Shown: piece after piece, positions 1 to 7,281 of the stretch
How the letters are laid out: every line of letters starts with the position of its first letter
Position numbering within the stretch: position 1 is the stretch's first letter
Program-made: the position numbers and the translations under genes
Notes under the pieces: model-generated
The model's input: only the letters and a program-made list of their open reading frames with translations
Told to the model about the DNA's origin: nothing
Database searches by the model: none
Source: Candidatus Bathyarchaeota archaeon
GTDB lineage: Archaea; Thermoproteota; Bathyarchaeia; 40CM-2-53-6
Direction: 5' to 3'
DNA: 64,000 nucleotides
Assembly (NCBI GenBank): GCA_005888755.1
Contig: VBBQ01000028.1
Coordinates: 84,736-148,735, forward strand

Positions 1-403
1 GATTCCTCAGCTTCGTCAGAACGCGGAGGGTCTTGACTGACAATCCGCCGAAAGCCCGTGACTCATCATCTCGGTACTTTTCTTGTTGGCCATCAGAGTT
101 TGGAATGTGGAAGAGCAATGGTCCCCAGCGCGTGAAAGCAATTCTCTCGGGCTGTCTCCAGACCGCTACCGCGCGTATGGCGAAGATCATTCCGGTCTCT
201 GTCTCGCCGATCTTGACGCTGGACGCATCGCATGCGGCTATTGGTACAATGTCTCTCAGTGGATTGATCGGGCTGCGTTTCAAACCCATTGCGATCGACG
301 ATGCGCCGATTTCCAGCTGCTCGTCAGAATCTCCATCATCTAATCCCATATCCACGAGAGACACGGTCCGCGGGTTGAGGGTGGACCCACGTAGCGATTG
401 CAT
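1..403 (-). CDS. NurA-like nuclease, N-terminal part, runs off the window
   Basis: The minus-strand frame is open from about 480 down to base 1. After about 60 residues it reads AACDASSVKIGETETG followed by IFAIRAVAVW, which fits the first catalytic Asp segment of NurA 5'-3' nucleases (a D-x-S/G motif ahead of a hydrophobic strand). NurA works with the HerA helicase in DNA end resection; HerA is not in the window. I use the first ATG at 403. The frame is open a further 25 codons upstream with no ATG, GTG or TTG, and an ATA with a GGAGGAG just after it could be an alternative start near 464. The C-terminal half lies outside. Family assignment is moderate. Confidence 0.5.
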   Translation of the reverse strand, partial: MQSLRGSTLNPRTVSLVDMGLDDGDSDEQLEIGASSIAMGLKRSPINPLRDIVPIAACDASSVKIGETETGMIFAIRAVAVWRQPERIAFTRWGPLLFHIPNSDGQQEKYRDDESRAFGGLSVKTLRVLTKLRN

Positions 404-535
404 CGATTTTGTCGAGAGCTGTAGAAGCGCTTCCGGTATTGGATGTTGCAGCTCCTCCGGTATGCTTTTTAATTGTGCTAGAGGTTCAGTTAGTTCCTGG
501 GTGCGGTGGAGCAAGGTTAGATTCCCCCAGTATTG

Positions 536-559
536 GGCGGGAGATCCCCCTCTCCCGCC
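536..559. terminator. Strong hairpin between convergent-free minus-strand genes
   Basis: A perfect 9-bp inverted repeat (GGCGGGAGA, loop TCCCCC, TCTCCCGCC) lies between the end of the winged-helix gene at 582 and the start of the NurA-like gene at 403. No T-tract follows it, so it may be a processing or stabilising structure rather than a terminator. Confidence 0.4.
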
Positions 560-581
560 TGTCCCCGCACCCTCTCGATTA

Positions 582-1118
582 TCATCCTGGCGCGGTCACC
601 TTTGTTTCATGCTGGGAAGTCGCCGCCCGCGCGGTTACGCCTCTCGCTATCTCGTGCGATTTGCGGATTCCCTGGATTGATAACCTGTAATTTCCTTCGT
701 GGGTCCGTTCGACGATACCGGTCTTCCCCAACATCGCCAAGGTGTTGCGGACTGTCTTAACAGATTTTCCGATAGCCTTGCTGATATTCTCAGGGCTCAT
801 ATCGACGCTAGGTCGAGCACCCACCGCGTGGGCAACCCGAGTCGCTAGAAGGACGAGCGAGATTGAGTTTTCTGCCGACATTTCCGGCTTCAGAAAGACA
901 GCCTCACCCTCAGGCGTGAGTTTGACCGTCTCCGAAAGGTCGTCTACCATCGACGAATAGTCCGGTGCAAACGTCAGTTTCGATGCAAGTGAATAGTTGG
1001 GCAGGACCTGTGCTGCGAACCGCATAACCTCCTGCACTACCGTCTCTAGGTCGCCTTCGACTGTGTGTTTGATGTCTCCCCATTCGATCTGAACCTTGAT
1101 CTTTGGACGCTCTATCAT
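582..1118 (-). CDS. Winged-helix protein, paralogue of the upstream gene
   Basis: 178 residues. The N-terminal 100 residues form an alpha/beta region (KVQIEWGDIKHTVEGD, then a helix with QEVMRFAAQVLPNYSLASKL); the C-terminal part is a winged helix (SPENISKAIGKSVKTVRNTL then GIVERTHEGNYRLS). It starts 6 bases after the stop of the gene at 1125-1673 and shares its layout, including the helix ending in LASKL, so the two look like a tandem duplication in one operon. A DNA-binding or chromatin role is inferred; no precise family is recognised. The tail (ARAATSQHETKV) is probably disordered. Confidence 0.7.
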   Translation of the reverse strand: MIERPKIKVQIEWGDIKHTVEGDLETVVQEVMRFAAQVLPNYSLASKLTFAPDYSSMVDDLSETVKLTPEGEAVFLKPEMSAENSISLVLLATRVAHAVGARPSVDMSPENISKAIGKSVKTVRNTLAMLGKTGIVERTHEGNYRLSIQGIRKSHEIARGVTARAATSQHETKVTAPG

Positions 1119-1124
1119 TGCTCT

Positions 1125-1673
1125 CTACCTCTCCGGTAACTGCGCGGCTTTTGGCATCAGGGTTTGGATGACGACTCGTTGTCCCATTGTGGTCAATCTG
1201 TAGGAGCCTTTTCCGATTCGTTCTATGAGTTGTTCTCGGACTAGTTCGCTGAGCCGACCTGCTATGGTCCCGGTTACGCGCCCCGTGATCTTGGCCAGTT
1301 CTTCCAGTGAGATTGAATCGTTCTCTTTCTTTCCCATTAGGTAGAACATCCGAGCTCCGGCAACGTGAAGCATCATCAGCTCTCGATCCTTCAAAGTCGT
1401 GGTATCTTTCAGGATCACAAGCCCCTCGGGAGAATAGGCGAGGACTCCAGCGCAGCTTTGGAGAAACTCCGCGCTGTCAATGGAGAGTACGAGCTTTGAT
1501 GCTAGTTCAAGGGAAGGGTAGGCTTTCGAGAAGAAGATGACAAGTTCGCGAACAACATTCTCGGGATTTCCTATGACCTTGGTCTCTGCCCCGTTGTGTC
1601 TAACCGTGACTTCTATCGTCCCGGTGGGCTGGCCGGGCTGAACTGAGCTCTGAACTGCTTCCAAGTCGGACAA
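1125..1673 (-). CDS. Winged-helix protein, first gene of a tandem pair
   Basis: 182 residues. Residues about 19-65 (IEVTVRHNGAETKVIG, then a helix ending in LELASKLVLS) match the downstream gene, and the C-terminal 60 residues form a winged helix (LEELAKITGRVTGTIAGRLS, then LIERIGKGSYRLT). A TATA box sits about 34 bases upstream, giving a very short leader, and the downstream paralogue starts 6 bases after this stop, so they are co-transcribed. The conserved domain in front of the winged helix may bind a ligand or partner; function unknown. Confidence 0.7.
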   Translation of the reverse strand: MSDLEAVQSSVQPGQPTGTIEVTVRHNGAETKVIGNPENVVRELVIFFSKAYPSLELASKLVLSIDSAEFLQSCAGVLAYSPEGLVILKDTTTLKDRELMMLHVAGARMFYLMGKKENDSISLEELAKITGRVTGTIAGRLSELVREQLIERIGKGSYRLTTMGQRVVIQTLMPKAAQLPER

Positions 1674-1702
1674 TTATGCTCAGCCCGAGCGTTCCTCGTT
1701 GT

Positions 1703-1712
1703 AGATATATAA
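1703..1712 (-). promoter_or_regulatory. TATA box for the winged-helix pair
   Basis: On the minus strand GTTATATATC lies about 34 bases upstream of the ATG at 1673, the usual archaeal spacing for an almost leaderless transcript. Confidence 0.6.
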
Positions 1713-1737
1713 CGATTTTCGGTCCCGAACCTCTTCC

Positions 1738-1824
1738 TACAAGGTGTTACTCTGGAAAACGGGAGTGAAAGTGAAAGTGTTTCGCCGAAACAACGGAATC
1801 GGGAAGTCATACAAGGTGTTACTC
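1738..1824. repeat. Two 15-bp direct repeats, 72 bp apart
   Basis: TACAAGGTGTTACTC occurs at 1738-1752 and again at 1810-1824, in the divergent intergenic region between the winged-helix pair (minus) and the small winged-helix gene at 1916 (plus). Both copies lie upstream of the two promoters, so they could be binding sites for one of these regulators. Confidence 0.5.
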
Positions 1825-1915
1825 CCAGCCCTCTCAAGAACACGCTAAGAGAATTCTCACGAATCGAATCTCCCACTATAGCTTTATCTGATTAGTCCTT
1901 CCACGCTTCGCACCA

Positions 1916-2167
1916 ATGCACTATAACGAGCTCAAGATCCGCGTACTCAGCCTATTCGAGTCGGCACAGGAGTTCGACAGTCTCAAAATCCGCCAGCTCC
2001 TGGCCACAGAAAAGACTCTCAAATTGACGGACAAAGCGGTCGAAATGGCTCTCATGCGCTACTGGAGACAAGGACTCCTGAGCCGTACCCGTAAGTCAGG
2101 AATGTTCCATTACTCTCTTACCAAACGAGGCCTCGCTCGAAAGGAGTGGTTGATGAATAGCAGATGA
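1916..2167 (+). CDS. Small winged-helix DNA-binding protein
   Basis: 83 residues and almost entirely one winged helix: a first helix (ELKIRVLSLFESA), then a helix-turn-helix (KLTDKAVEMALMRYWRQGLL) and a wing (RTRKSGMFHYSLTKRG). A TATA-like GCTTTATC at 1881-1888 lies about 30 bases before the ATG, so the mRNA is probably leaderless. It is divergent from the winged-helix pair and shares the intergenic region with 15-bp repeats. Probably a transcriptional regulator; target unknown. Confidence 0.65.
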   Translation: MHYNELKIRVLSLFESAQEFDSLKIRQLLATEKTLKLTDKAVEMALMRYWRQGLLSRTRKSGMFHYSLTKRGLARKEWLMNSR

Positions 2168-2595
2168 GTCCGACCTGAAGAAATCGTCTTGGACTCTAAT
2201 CTAACTTCAGAGTCATGAAGATCTCATCTACGGATTATTCAAAACCAGCAGCCCTAGAGAGCATCAACAAATTGCCTAATTCGTAACACGAATCTGAAGA
2301 CTGCGGCGGTTATTCTAACACGTCAAGATTTCATTCTAACGGAACCCTGAAACATCCCCCGGAAAAGCATCAGGATTCAAGAGTTGACAGGCGCTTGAGA
2401 GGGACTAGAGGGCCGATAGAGAGAATGAAAAGGGCTAACACCATGATCCGAAAGGTCCGAAGCGACGCCGTGGAATGGACGCTCGCCTTCGACTCTGTTG
2501 AACGCCATAATCTCGACCTACTTTGCCAGAGATGATGAGGATAGGAGGAGCCAGCTCTTAACGATTAAATAACGAGTAAGCGATCTAGGCTCGTC
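2168..2595. other. Intergenic region, no gene seen
   Basis: 428 bases with no convincing reading frame on either strand. The right end carries a TATA-like GATTAAATAA near 2562-2571, about 29 bases before the cupin ATG. Nothing else recognisable. Confidence 0.5.
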
Positions 2596-3051
2596 ATGAT
2601 AACAGCTCAGGATGCTAGTTTTGTCTCACCGGGTGAAGGAAAGAAGTGTAACGTTTTCGCGGATACGATCACGATTAAGGTACCGAGTGAAATGACCGGT
2701 GGCGCGTATTCAATATCCGAGGATGTCACCCCCGCTGGACAAGGCGCACCACTGCACATACATCGTCGCGAACTAGAGACGTTCATTGTCCTGGAGGGAG
2801 AGTACGAATTCCAATGCGGCGACCGTAAGTTCAAAGCAACTAAAGGGACGATTGTCGTTCTACCAAGAGAGGCACCGCACGCTTTCAAGAATACCGGGAA
2901 TACCATAGGCAAGACTCTCGTCGTTCTGGTACCAGGTGGGATGGAGAAAGTGTTCGAGGATATCAGCGCGATGCCGCCGGGACCACCGGACATAGGAAAG
3001 GTCAACGCGATCACGACGAAATATGGAGTCGAGTTCCTCCCAATCGGCTAG
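2596..3051 (+). CDS. Cupin-domain protein
   Basis: 151 residues forming a single cupin barrel. Motif 1 reads HIHRRELETFIVLEGEYEF, giving His-x-His and Glu ligands; motif 2 reads PREAPHAFKNTG with the last metal-binding His. This resembles the quercetinase/isomerase-like single-cupin proteins, but substrate cannot be read from sequence. TATA-like GATTAAATAA sits about 29 bases upstream, so it is probably transcribed alone and leaderless. It is followed by the repeat- and tRNA-bearing accessory region. Confidence 0.75.
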   Translation: MITAQDASFVSPGEGKKCNVFADTITIKVPSEMTGGAYSISEDVTPAGQGAPLHIHRRELETFIVLEGEYEFQCGDRKFKATKGTIVVLPREAPHAFKNTGNTIGKTLVVLVPGGMEKVFEDISAMPPGPPDIGKVNAITTKYGVEFLPIG

Positions 3052-3420
3052 CTTGATAGCCCCTTTCACACGTCCGATACAGATTGGCCGGTCGACACGT
3101 CAGAAGAACCGTTGTCGAGATTTGTAGTCCAATGCATGTCTAGGGCATATTCCCACTACGAGGTAGGACTCTCTCATCCAGGGATGAGATTACCTATGGG
3201 AAAGGGCTCGAAATTTGAGTTTTGACCGAAGCGAACGAACGCAACGCCAGCAGCTGCCTGAGGATGTGGCGATGACCTAATCTCCCGAAAGAGACGGGAT
3301 AGTCCGTGAGGTGGGATTCGCGCACCAGCTTACCGCTACATACAAGCTGCCTTACCCTTGGCCCGTAGTCGAGCCGAGAAAGATCCTTCCTGGCTCACAG
3401 TGCCAGACCCAAAGTCCAAG
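3052..3420. other. Gene-free region with several small hairpins
   Basis: No credible protein frame. Short inverted repeats are visible, for example TCTCATCC/GGATGAGA near 3171-3190 and CAGCTT/AAGCTG near 3327-3350. Near 3357 there is a fragment (GCCCGTAGTCGAGCC) resembling the 5' part of the tRNA-like gene at 3726. It may hold an unrecognised RNA or decayed tRNA material. Confidence 0.35.
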
Positions 3421-3511
3421 TGATGCGGTGCGCCACCAGCGCACCACCCTTTAGATTCAAATCGCTACCCGATTTCCAAGAATTTTGTTCGTCTCTGATG
3501 AGGTTTGGCTC
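3421..3511 (+). repeat. 90-bp repeat with hairpin end, copy 1
   Basis: Starting with a hairpin (GGTGCGC-CACCA-GCGCACC), this stretch is about 80% identical over 90 bases to the reverse complement of 3850-3943. The shared core includes CAAATCGC, ACCCGATTT and TTTTGTTCG. The two copies form a long imperfect inverted repeat around the tRNA-like gene. Confidence 0.7.
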
Positions 3512-3725
3512 CTCTCATTCAGATAGTCACAGGCCTGAACTGGATTGTGTTCGAGCGGGACGATTTTCAAAACATCCCGGCAGGCATTGTCAGATTCCTA
3601 AGACTAGTTGAGACCTGTCTCGAACTCAATCGTTTGCAAGGTTCTGAACCCGTTCAACCACAATGACTCGGTGCTCTCTCCCAATCGTAAGGCAGAAAAG
3701 ACTATGGCCTAAACGCCTTGGGCCA

Positions 3726-3847
3726 GCGGCCGTAGTCTAGCCTGGTCTAGGACATAGCCCTGAAGGCGTCCAATGGGCTTCCAACCCAACGACCCGGGAA
3801 GCCGTCTAAACAACGGCTCGGGACTTCAAATCCCGGCGGCCGCACCA
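3726..3847 (+). tRNA. Intron-containing tRNA-like gene, probably degenerate
   Basis: Acceptor strands GCGGCCG (3726-3732) and CGGCCGC (3837-3843) pair perfectly and are followed by ACCA. A good D-arm (GTCT, loop AGCCTGGTCTA, GGAC) leads to an anticodon-like arm TAGCC-CTGAAG, interrupted by about 50 bases before GGCT, as for a canonical 37/38 intron; that would give anticodon GAA (Phe). The T-loop TTCAAAT is present, but the bases before it (GGGAC) cannot pair with CCCGG after it, and the variable loop is missing. About five bases seem lost, so it is probably a tRNA remnant or attachment target rather than a working tRNA. Confidence 0.4.
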
Positions 3848-3849
3848 AA

Positions 3850-3943
3850 CTAGGCCAAATCTCACACAAGCACGAACAAAAAATTTGAAAATCGGGTTGC
3901 GATTTGCACCTAAAGGTTGGTGCGCTAGTACCGCACCGCACTA
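3850..3943 (-). repeat. 90-bp repeat with hairpin end, copy 2 (inverted)
   Basis: Reverse-complement partner of 3421-3511, ending in a hairpin (GGTGCG...CCGCACC) at 3919-3937. It lies directly after the 3' end of the tRNA-like gene. A shorter third copy in the same orientation as this one occurs at 7310-7345. Confidence 0.7.
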
Positions 3944-4171
3944 AGCGGGAAAGACGCCGGTCAGTTCCAGAGAATGGACTTATCGGTTGACGAAATGCAT
4001 GACTCAGTGCGACCGACCAACCAGACTTTTGCAGGTGAGGCTCTCCCTCGCATTGTTTACGCCTTCATTGCCGCAATTGTCTCCATGTCACTGTCGGGTG
4101 GGAGCGTCAGGACCGCGAGAGAGGTGTAGTCTCTTTTGGCGTGAAACAACGCTCGAGCTGTAGAAGAGAAA

Positions 4172-4190
4172 TTCCCAAAAAAAAGAGGGG
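4172..4190 (-). terminator. T-rich terminator of the sialidase-like gene
   Basis: Read on the minus strand, CTCCCCTC is followed by an eight-T tract about 25 bases after the stop of the sialidase-like gene at 4213. T-tracts of this kind end transcription in archaea. Confidence 0.55.
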
Positions 4191-4212
4191 AGGGTCAGCC
4201 CTAACGTTCGGT

Positions 4213-5934
4213 TCACGTACCTAGGATTCGTGTCGCGATGGTTGCCGGGGTTCGCGTTGTCATGTCAGGAAGCGTAGGCATTACCGTCACGGCAAAGCTG
4301 TCTCTTCCTGCCAGAACCGGTCCCGTAAGAGTGGTGGGTGCCACGGCGAGCATGGTGGCGGTCGTCGTGATGATGACACCCGGGCCCCCGGTCTGGACTG
4401 CAATGTTCGTGTGCTCACAGTCGATATCGTTGGTAGTGTCTCGCGTACAGAATGGGCTTGTAGATGACCGACGGGTCGCAGGCTCTGCGGTACTGTCCAC
4501 GAACTGGTCAGACGTGTAGATAATTGCAGCGAGGCCGGTAGTCGGACTCGCAGCTACACCGAAGTCGTCGAGCAGGTCCCTGTTTCCGGTGCAGGTAACA
4601 CCGGATTCGCACACGCCGCCGTAGTGTATTATTCCTGATGCCGCGATTTGGCTCCAGGTGCTTCCCGGGGTAGTTGCCTTGAGGTTCTGGCTGAAGTAGA
4701 CCTTCCATGCGGCTGTCATCGGGTAGTTGTCCGGTGGGTTTACGCCGTCGAAGTAGTTTGTCCCGTACCATACTACATCCAGCGCGCCATCGCTTCCCGC
4801 GCTGCTCCAGGGGAAGATGGCTGTTTTAGACTGTCCTTTGTTGATTTGGAACGGCCCGGACCAGGTTTGTCCGAGGGTCTTGGAGAAGCTGTAGAAGATG
4901 TTGTGGTTGTCGCTGTAGACGACGTAGATATTTCCAGCGATGTCAACGCTCACGTTGATGAACTGGTGGCCATAGTCAAGATTGGTGTTCGGGTTGTTGT
5001 ACACTATGGTGTCGGTGAACGTCAGACCCCCGTCGGTGGATACGGCTATCCAAACTGTGTGAACATGGCAGAAGATTGTGCACTGGGCCAACTCTGCAGC
5101 ACTCGCAACGGAGCTGAATACTTGGTAAACCGCATGGTTCCGTGGGTCTATGGCTAGGTTGCCGATAACGTTGTTGAACCCGGCCAGGAAAGCCACGTGT
5201 GCTGGGTCAAACGCGTTTCCCGTCTGGGTGAAAGTGGCCCCACCGTCCAGGCTGCACGTGACGAAAATATCGTTGGTGGCCGAAATAGCATGGTAGGACA
5301 CGCACACTTTGTCAGCCCCATCGGCAGCGATCCACTCCCGGTCATCAACTGGAATGCTAGCTCCGGTTGGGTTGAGAAGCCACGAGCCGCCTCCGTCTTT
5401 GCTCGTAGACACGTAAACATTCGCTAGCGGAGGGGAGGTGGCTAAACTTGCTGCGTAGATGTTGAAGAAGCCGTTCAGGTTTCGAACAGGCGCGACCGCA
5501 ATGTCAGTATCACCGCCCGCAGGAGAGAATCCAATCCTCCCCGAGGACGCACTGTTCGGCAAAGGAAGAGTGGTGAAGTGTTGGCCGCCGTCGGTTGACT
5601 TGTAGGCGAAGGTCCCACCGCACTGCCCACCGATGACGCAGAACACGTTCTCCGACGAACCGTAGAAGCTGCCATCAGGGGCTGCCCGAATTGATGGTTC
5701 TCCCTCCGTGTTCATACAGGTCCGAAGAGAGTTGGGGCAGGTCGTACCTACACTGGCACCGGTTGTGAACGGGTTCCCGGCGAGCTCATAGTTGCTGAAG
5801 GTCGGGGTCTTCGTGGAGCCTCCGTCCGCGGAGGCTGGCTGAAGGGCGCCCGGGGCTAGAAACATTAAGCCTGCAAGGGACAGAATTGAGAGAAGAGTTG
5901 TCTTGGCTATTCGTGAAGTGTTCGGAATTTTCAT
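4213..5934 (-). CDS. Secreted sialidase-like (BNR repeat) beta-propeller protein
   Basis: 573 residues. A Sec signal peptide is clear (Lys/Arg start, hydrophobic TLLSILSLAGLMFLAPGAL, then PASADGG). The mature part carries repeated Asp-box motifs typical of sialidase/BNR propellers: STDGGQHF, SKDGGGSW, SLDGGATF, STDGGLTF, and SKTLGQTWSG. Several Cys pairs (for example CPNSLRTC, CESGVTC) suggest disulfides outside the cell. The Arg triad of true sialidases cannot be confirmed, so a glycan-binding or structural role is equally possible. It lies alone inside the tRNA-bounded island, divergent from the toxin-antitoxin pair, with a T-rich terminator downstream. Confidence 0.7.
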   Translation of the reverse strand: MKIPNTSRIAKTTLLSILSLAGLMFLAPGALQPASADGGSTKTPTFSNYELAGNPFTTGASVGTTCPNSLRTCMNTEGEPSIRAAPDGSFYGSSENVFCVIGGQCGGTFAYKSTDGGQHFTTLPLPNSASSGRIGFSPAGGDTDIAVAPVRNLNGFFNIYAASLATSPPLANVYVSTSKDGGGSWLLNPTGASIPVDDREWIAADGADKVCVSYHAISATNDIFVTCSLDGGATFTQTGNAFDPAHVAFLAGFNNVIGNLAIDPRNHAVYQVFSSVASAAELAQCTIFCHVHTVWIAVSTDGGLTFTDTIVYNNPNTNLDYGHQFINVSVDIAGNIYVVYSDNHNIFYSFSKTLGQTWSGPFQINKGQSKTAIFPWSSAGSDGALDVVWYGTNYFDGVNPPDNYPMTAAWKVYFSQNLKATTPGSTWSQIAASGIIHYGGVCESGVTCTGNRDLLDDFGVAASPTTGLAAIIYTSDQFVDSTAEPATRRSSTSPFCTRDTTNDIDCEHTNIAVQTGGPGVIITTTATMLAVAPTTLTGPVLAGRDSFAVTVMPTLPDMTTRTPATIATRILGT

Positions 5935-6100
5935 AAGGGGGTTCAGCGGACGGGCACCCTATAACCAATATTCCGCACGGCAACATTCTCGGAACACGAA
6001 ATTTTCGGGTTTCGATATATCGGGTGGCGACAGCTTTCTGAGCTATCGGGGTATTATGAACGGCATTTTGCCCAAGGATATAGTTTATTCTTCTATATGC

Positions 6101-6120
6101 GCGTCTCATGGTTGAGACGT
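6101..6120. promoter_or_regulatory. Palindromic operator next to the antitoxin promoter
   Basis: CGTCTCA-TGGT-TGAGACG is a perfect 7-bp inverted repeat (6102-6119) directly abutting the TATA box at 6121. Its position over the BRE fits an autoregulatory site bound by the downstream winged-helix protein, as in AbiE systems where AbiEi represses its own operon. Confidence 0.55.
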
Positions 6121-6130
6121 ATTTATATAT
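6121..6130 (+). promoter_or_regulatory. TATA box of the AbiE-like operon
   Basis: ATTTATATAT is centred about 27 bases before the ATG at 6153. That spacing predicts transcription starting at or next to this ATG (leaderless mRNA) and argues against the upstream in-frame ATG at 6108, which would lie upstream of the TATA box. Confidence 0.65.
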
Positions 6131-6152
6131 CTACCAACACGCATATCCATGC

Positions 6153-6815
6153 ATGACACTAAGGCCGGAACTAACGATAGCACAGACAATCGGAGAAAAA
6201 CCAGTTTACCACATAAATGAGCTGCGCAAGATAACCGATTCTCGAGCTACAGCGTATAGGATATTGAGCAAACTCCGGGAAGCTGGATTTGCGGAGCAAA
6301 TTAAAGAAGGCTATTTCACAATTCGTTCCAGTCTGTTTCAACCATTCAATCTTTGGTCGAATCTCCTTCCATCATTGCAAGCCCTAAAGCAAGCGCGGTT
6401 TTTTGGCTTGTCCTACAATGAAAACGATGTGAGACTCGCTATACAAATATTGAAAGGCGTCATAACGTTGGATTATCGCGCATACGAACTTACGAAGCTC
6501 CAATCTCCGCGTTTGCTTTTCATTTATGTTGACGATGTTGACCAAGCAGCAAGAACGCTGAGAGAACACAAGTTCTCGGAAGGCACGCAGGGTAGAGTAG
6601 TCATCATCCCGCGGATAGGAGTGTTCAGAAATGAGATCCAGCGGGTCTACCTCGATTGCATTGCTTATGGAGGAAGAAGTTTACTCGATGCCATCGCGAT
6701 TGAGATCGTTCACAATGAAAGTCTGGATCCCCATGTACGAGGAATCTTCAAGGCCGAAGATGTACTGAAGGTCAGAGATGAGCTTGGCGCCCAGTCTGGA
6801 ACAAGAAGCGATTAA
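6153..6815 (+). CDS. AbiEi-like winged-helix antitoxin/regulator
   Basis: 220 residues from the ATG at 6153, chosen because the TATA box lies between it and the earlier ATG at 6108. The N-terminus is a winged helix (PVYHINELRKITDSRATAYR, then GFAEQIKEGYFTIRS), followed by a larger alpha/beta region, as in AbiEi-type antitoxins of type IV toxin-antitoxin systems. Its end overlaps the nucleotidyltransferase gene by 38 bases, showing translational coupling. A palindrome at the promoter suggests autorepression. The C-terminal domain resembles AbiEi only in layout, so the family is inferred mainly from pairing. Confidence 0.6.
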   Translation: MTLRPELTIAQTIGEKPVYHINELRKITDSRATAYRILSKLREAGFAEQIKEGYFTIRSSLFQPFNLWSNLLPSLQALKQARFFGLSYNENDVRLAIQILKGVITLDYRAYELTKLQSPRLLFIYVDDVDQAARTLREHKFSEGTQGRVVIIPRIGVFRNEIQRVYLDCIAYGGRSLLDAIAIEIVHNESLDPHVRGIFKAEDVLKVRDELGAQSGTRSD

Positions 6816-7281
6816 GATAACCGATGAGCTTGGCAGGGTGGTTTTTGTCGGCGCATTTGCCGTAAACCATTATTCCAAGTATCGAACGACAAGAGACATT
6901 GATTTAGCGATAGCTGCACCGTTGAATGAACAAAAACTAACCCGTTTGGGATACACAAAATGGCAAGGATCTAAGGGATCGTGGCTCACCTCCCGCGGAA
7001 TTAAGGTCGATTTCTACACGAGAGACGTGGGAGGGATACCTGTGCCTTGGATTTTGAAAAACGCAGTTCAACTAAGGCTTGGGGAGAAGGAAGTCAGGGT
7101 TATTTGCTTGGAGGGACTAATACTCGCAAAGCACAGAGCAGGACGCACCGCGGATGTAGCTGACCTAAGGCAACTGATGATTCATCGGGGCGGGACTGTT
7201 GTGTGGGACCTTATGGCGGAAATCGCGACGGATCATGAAATAGCTGAGTTGCAGCGAATCTCCAAGGCCTTTGCGCCCTAG
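6778..7281 (+). CDS. AbiEii-like nucleotidyltransferase toxin
   Basis: 167 residues with a minimal nucleotidyltransferase fold: GAFAVNHYSKYRTTRDIDL supplies the glycine helix and two metal-binding Asp residues, and IKVDFYT supplies the third acidic residue. A following KHRAGRTADVADLRQL segment is common in stand-alone toxin-type nucleotidyltransferases. It overlaps the AbiEi-like gene by 38 bases. Such enzymes modify tRNA or proteins to arrest growth, often in response to phage. It sits 70 bases from the right boundary of the tRNA-bounded island. MNT-type antitoxin activity (HEPN/MNT) is an alternative, but no HEPN partner is present. Confidence 0.65.
   Translation: MSLAPSLEQEAIKITDELGRVVFVGAFAVNHYSKYRTTRDIDLAIAAPLNEQKLTRLGYTKWQGSKGSWLTSRGIKVDFYTRDVGGIPVPWILKNAVQLRLGEKEVRVICLEGLILAKHRAGRTADVADLRQLMIHRGGTVVWDLMAEIATDHEIAELQRISKAFAP

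Noticed and set aside
33-680. Plus-strand frame of 215 residues at the left edge
   Set aside because: It is Ser/Pro/Arg-rich without domain signals and is the shadow of the NurA-like gene and the end of the winged-helix gene on the minus strand.
3052-3420. SRP RNA or RNase P RNA in the gap after the cupin
   Set aside because: Neither the SRP helix 8 motif nor RNase P conserved regions could be found; only small hairpins are present.
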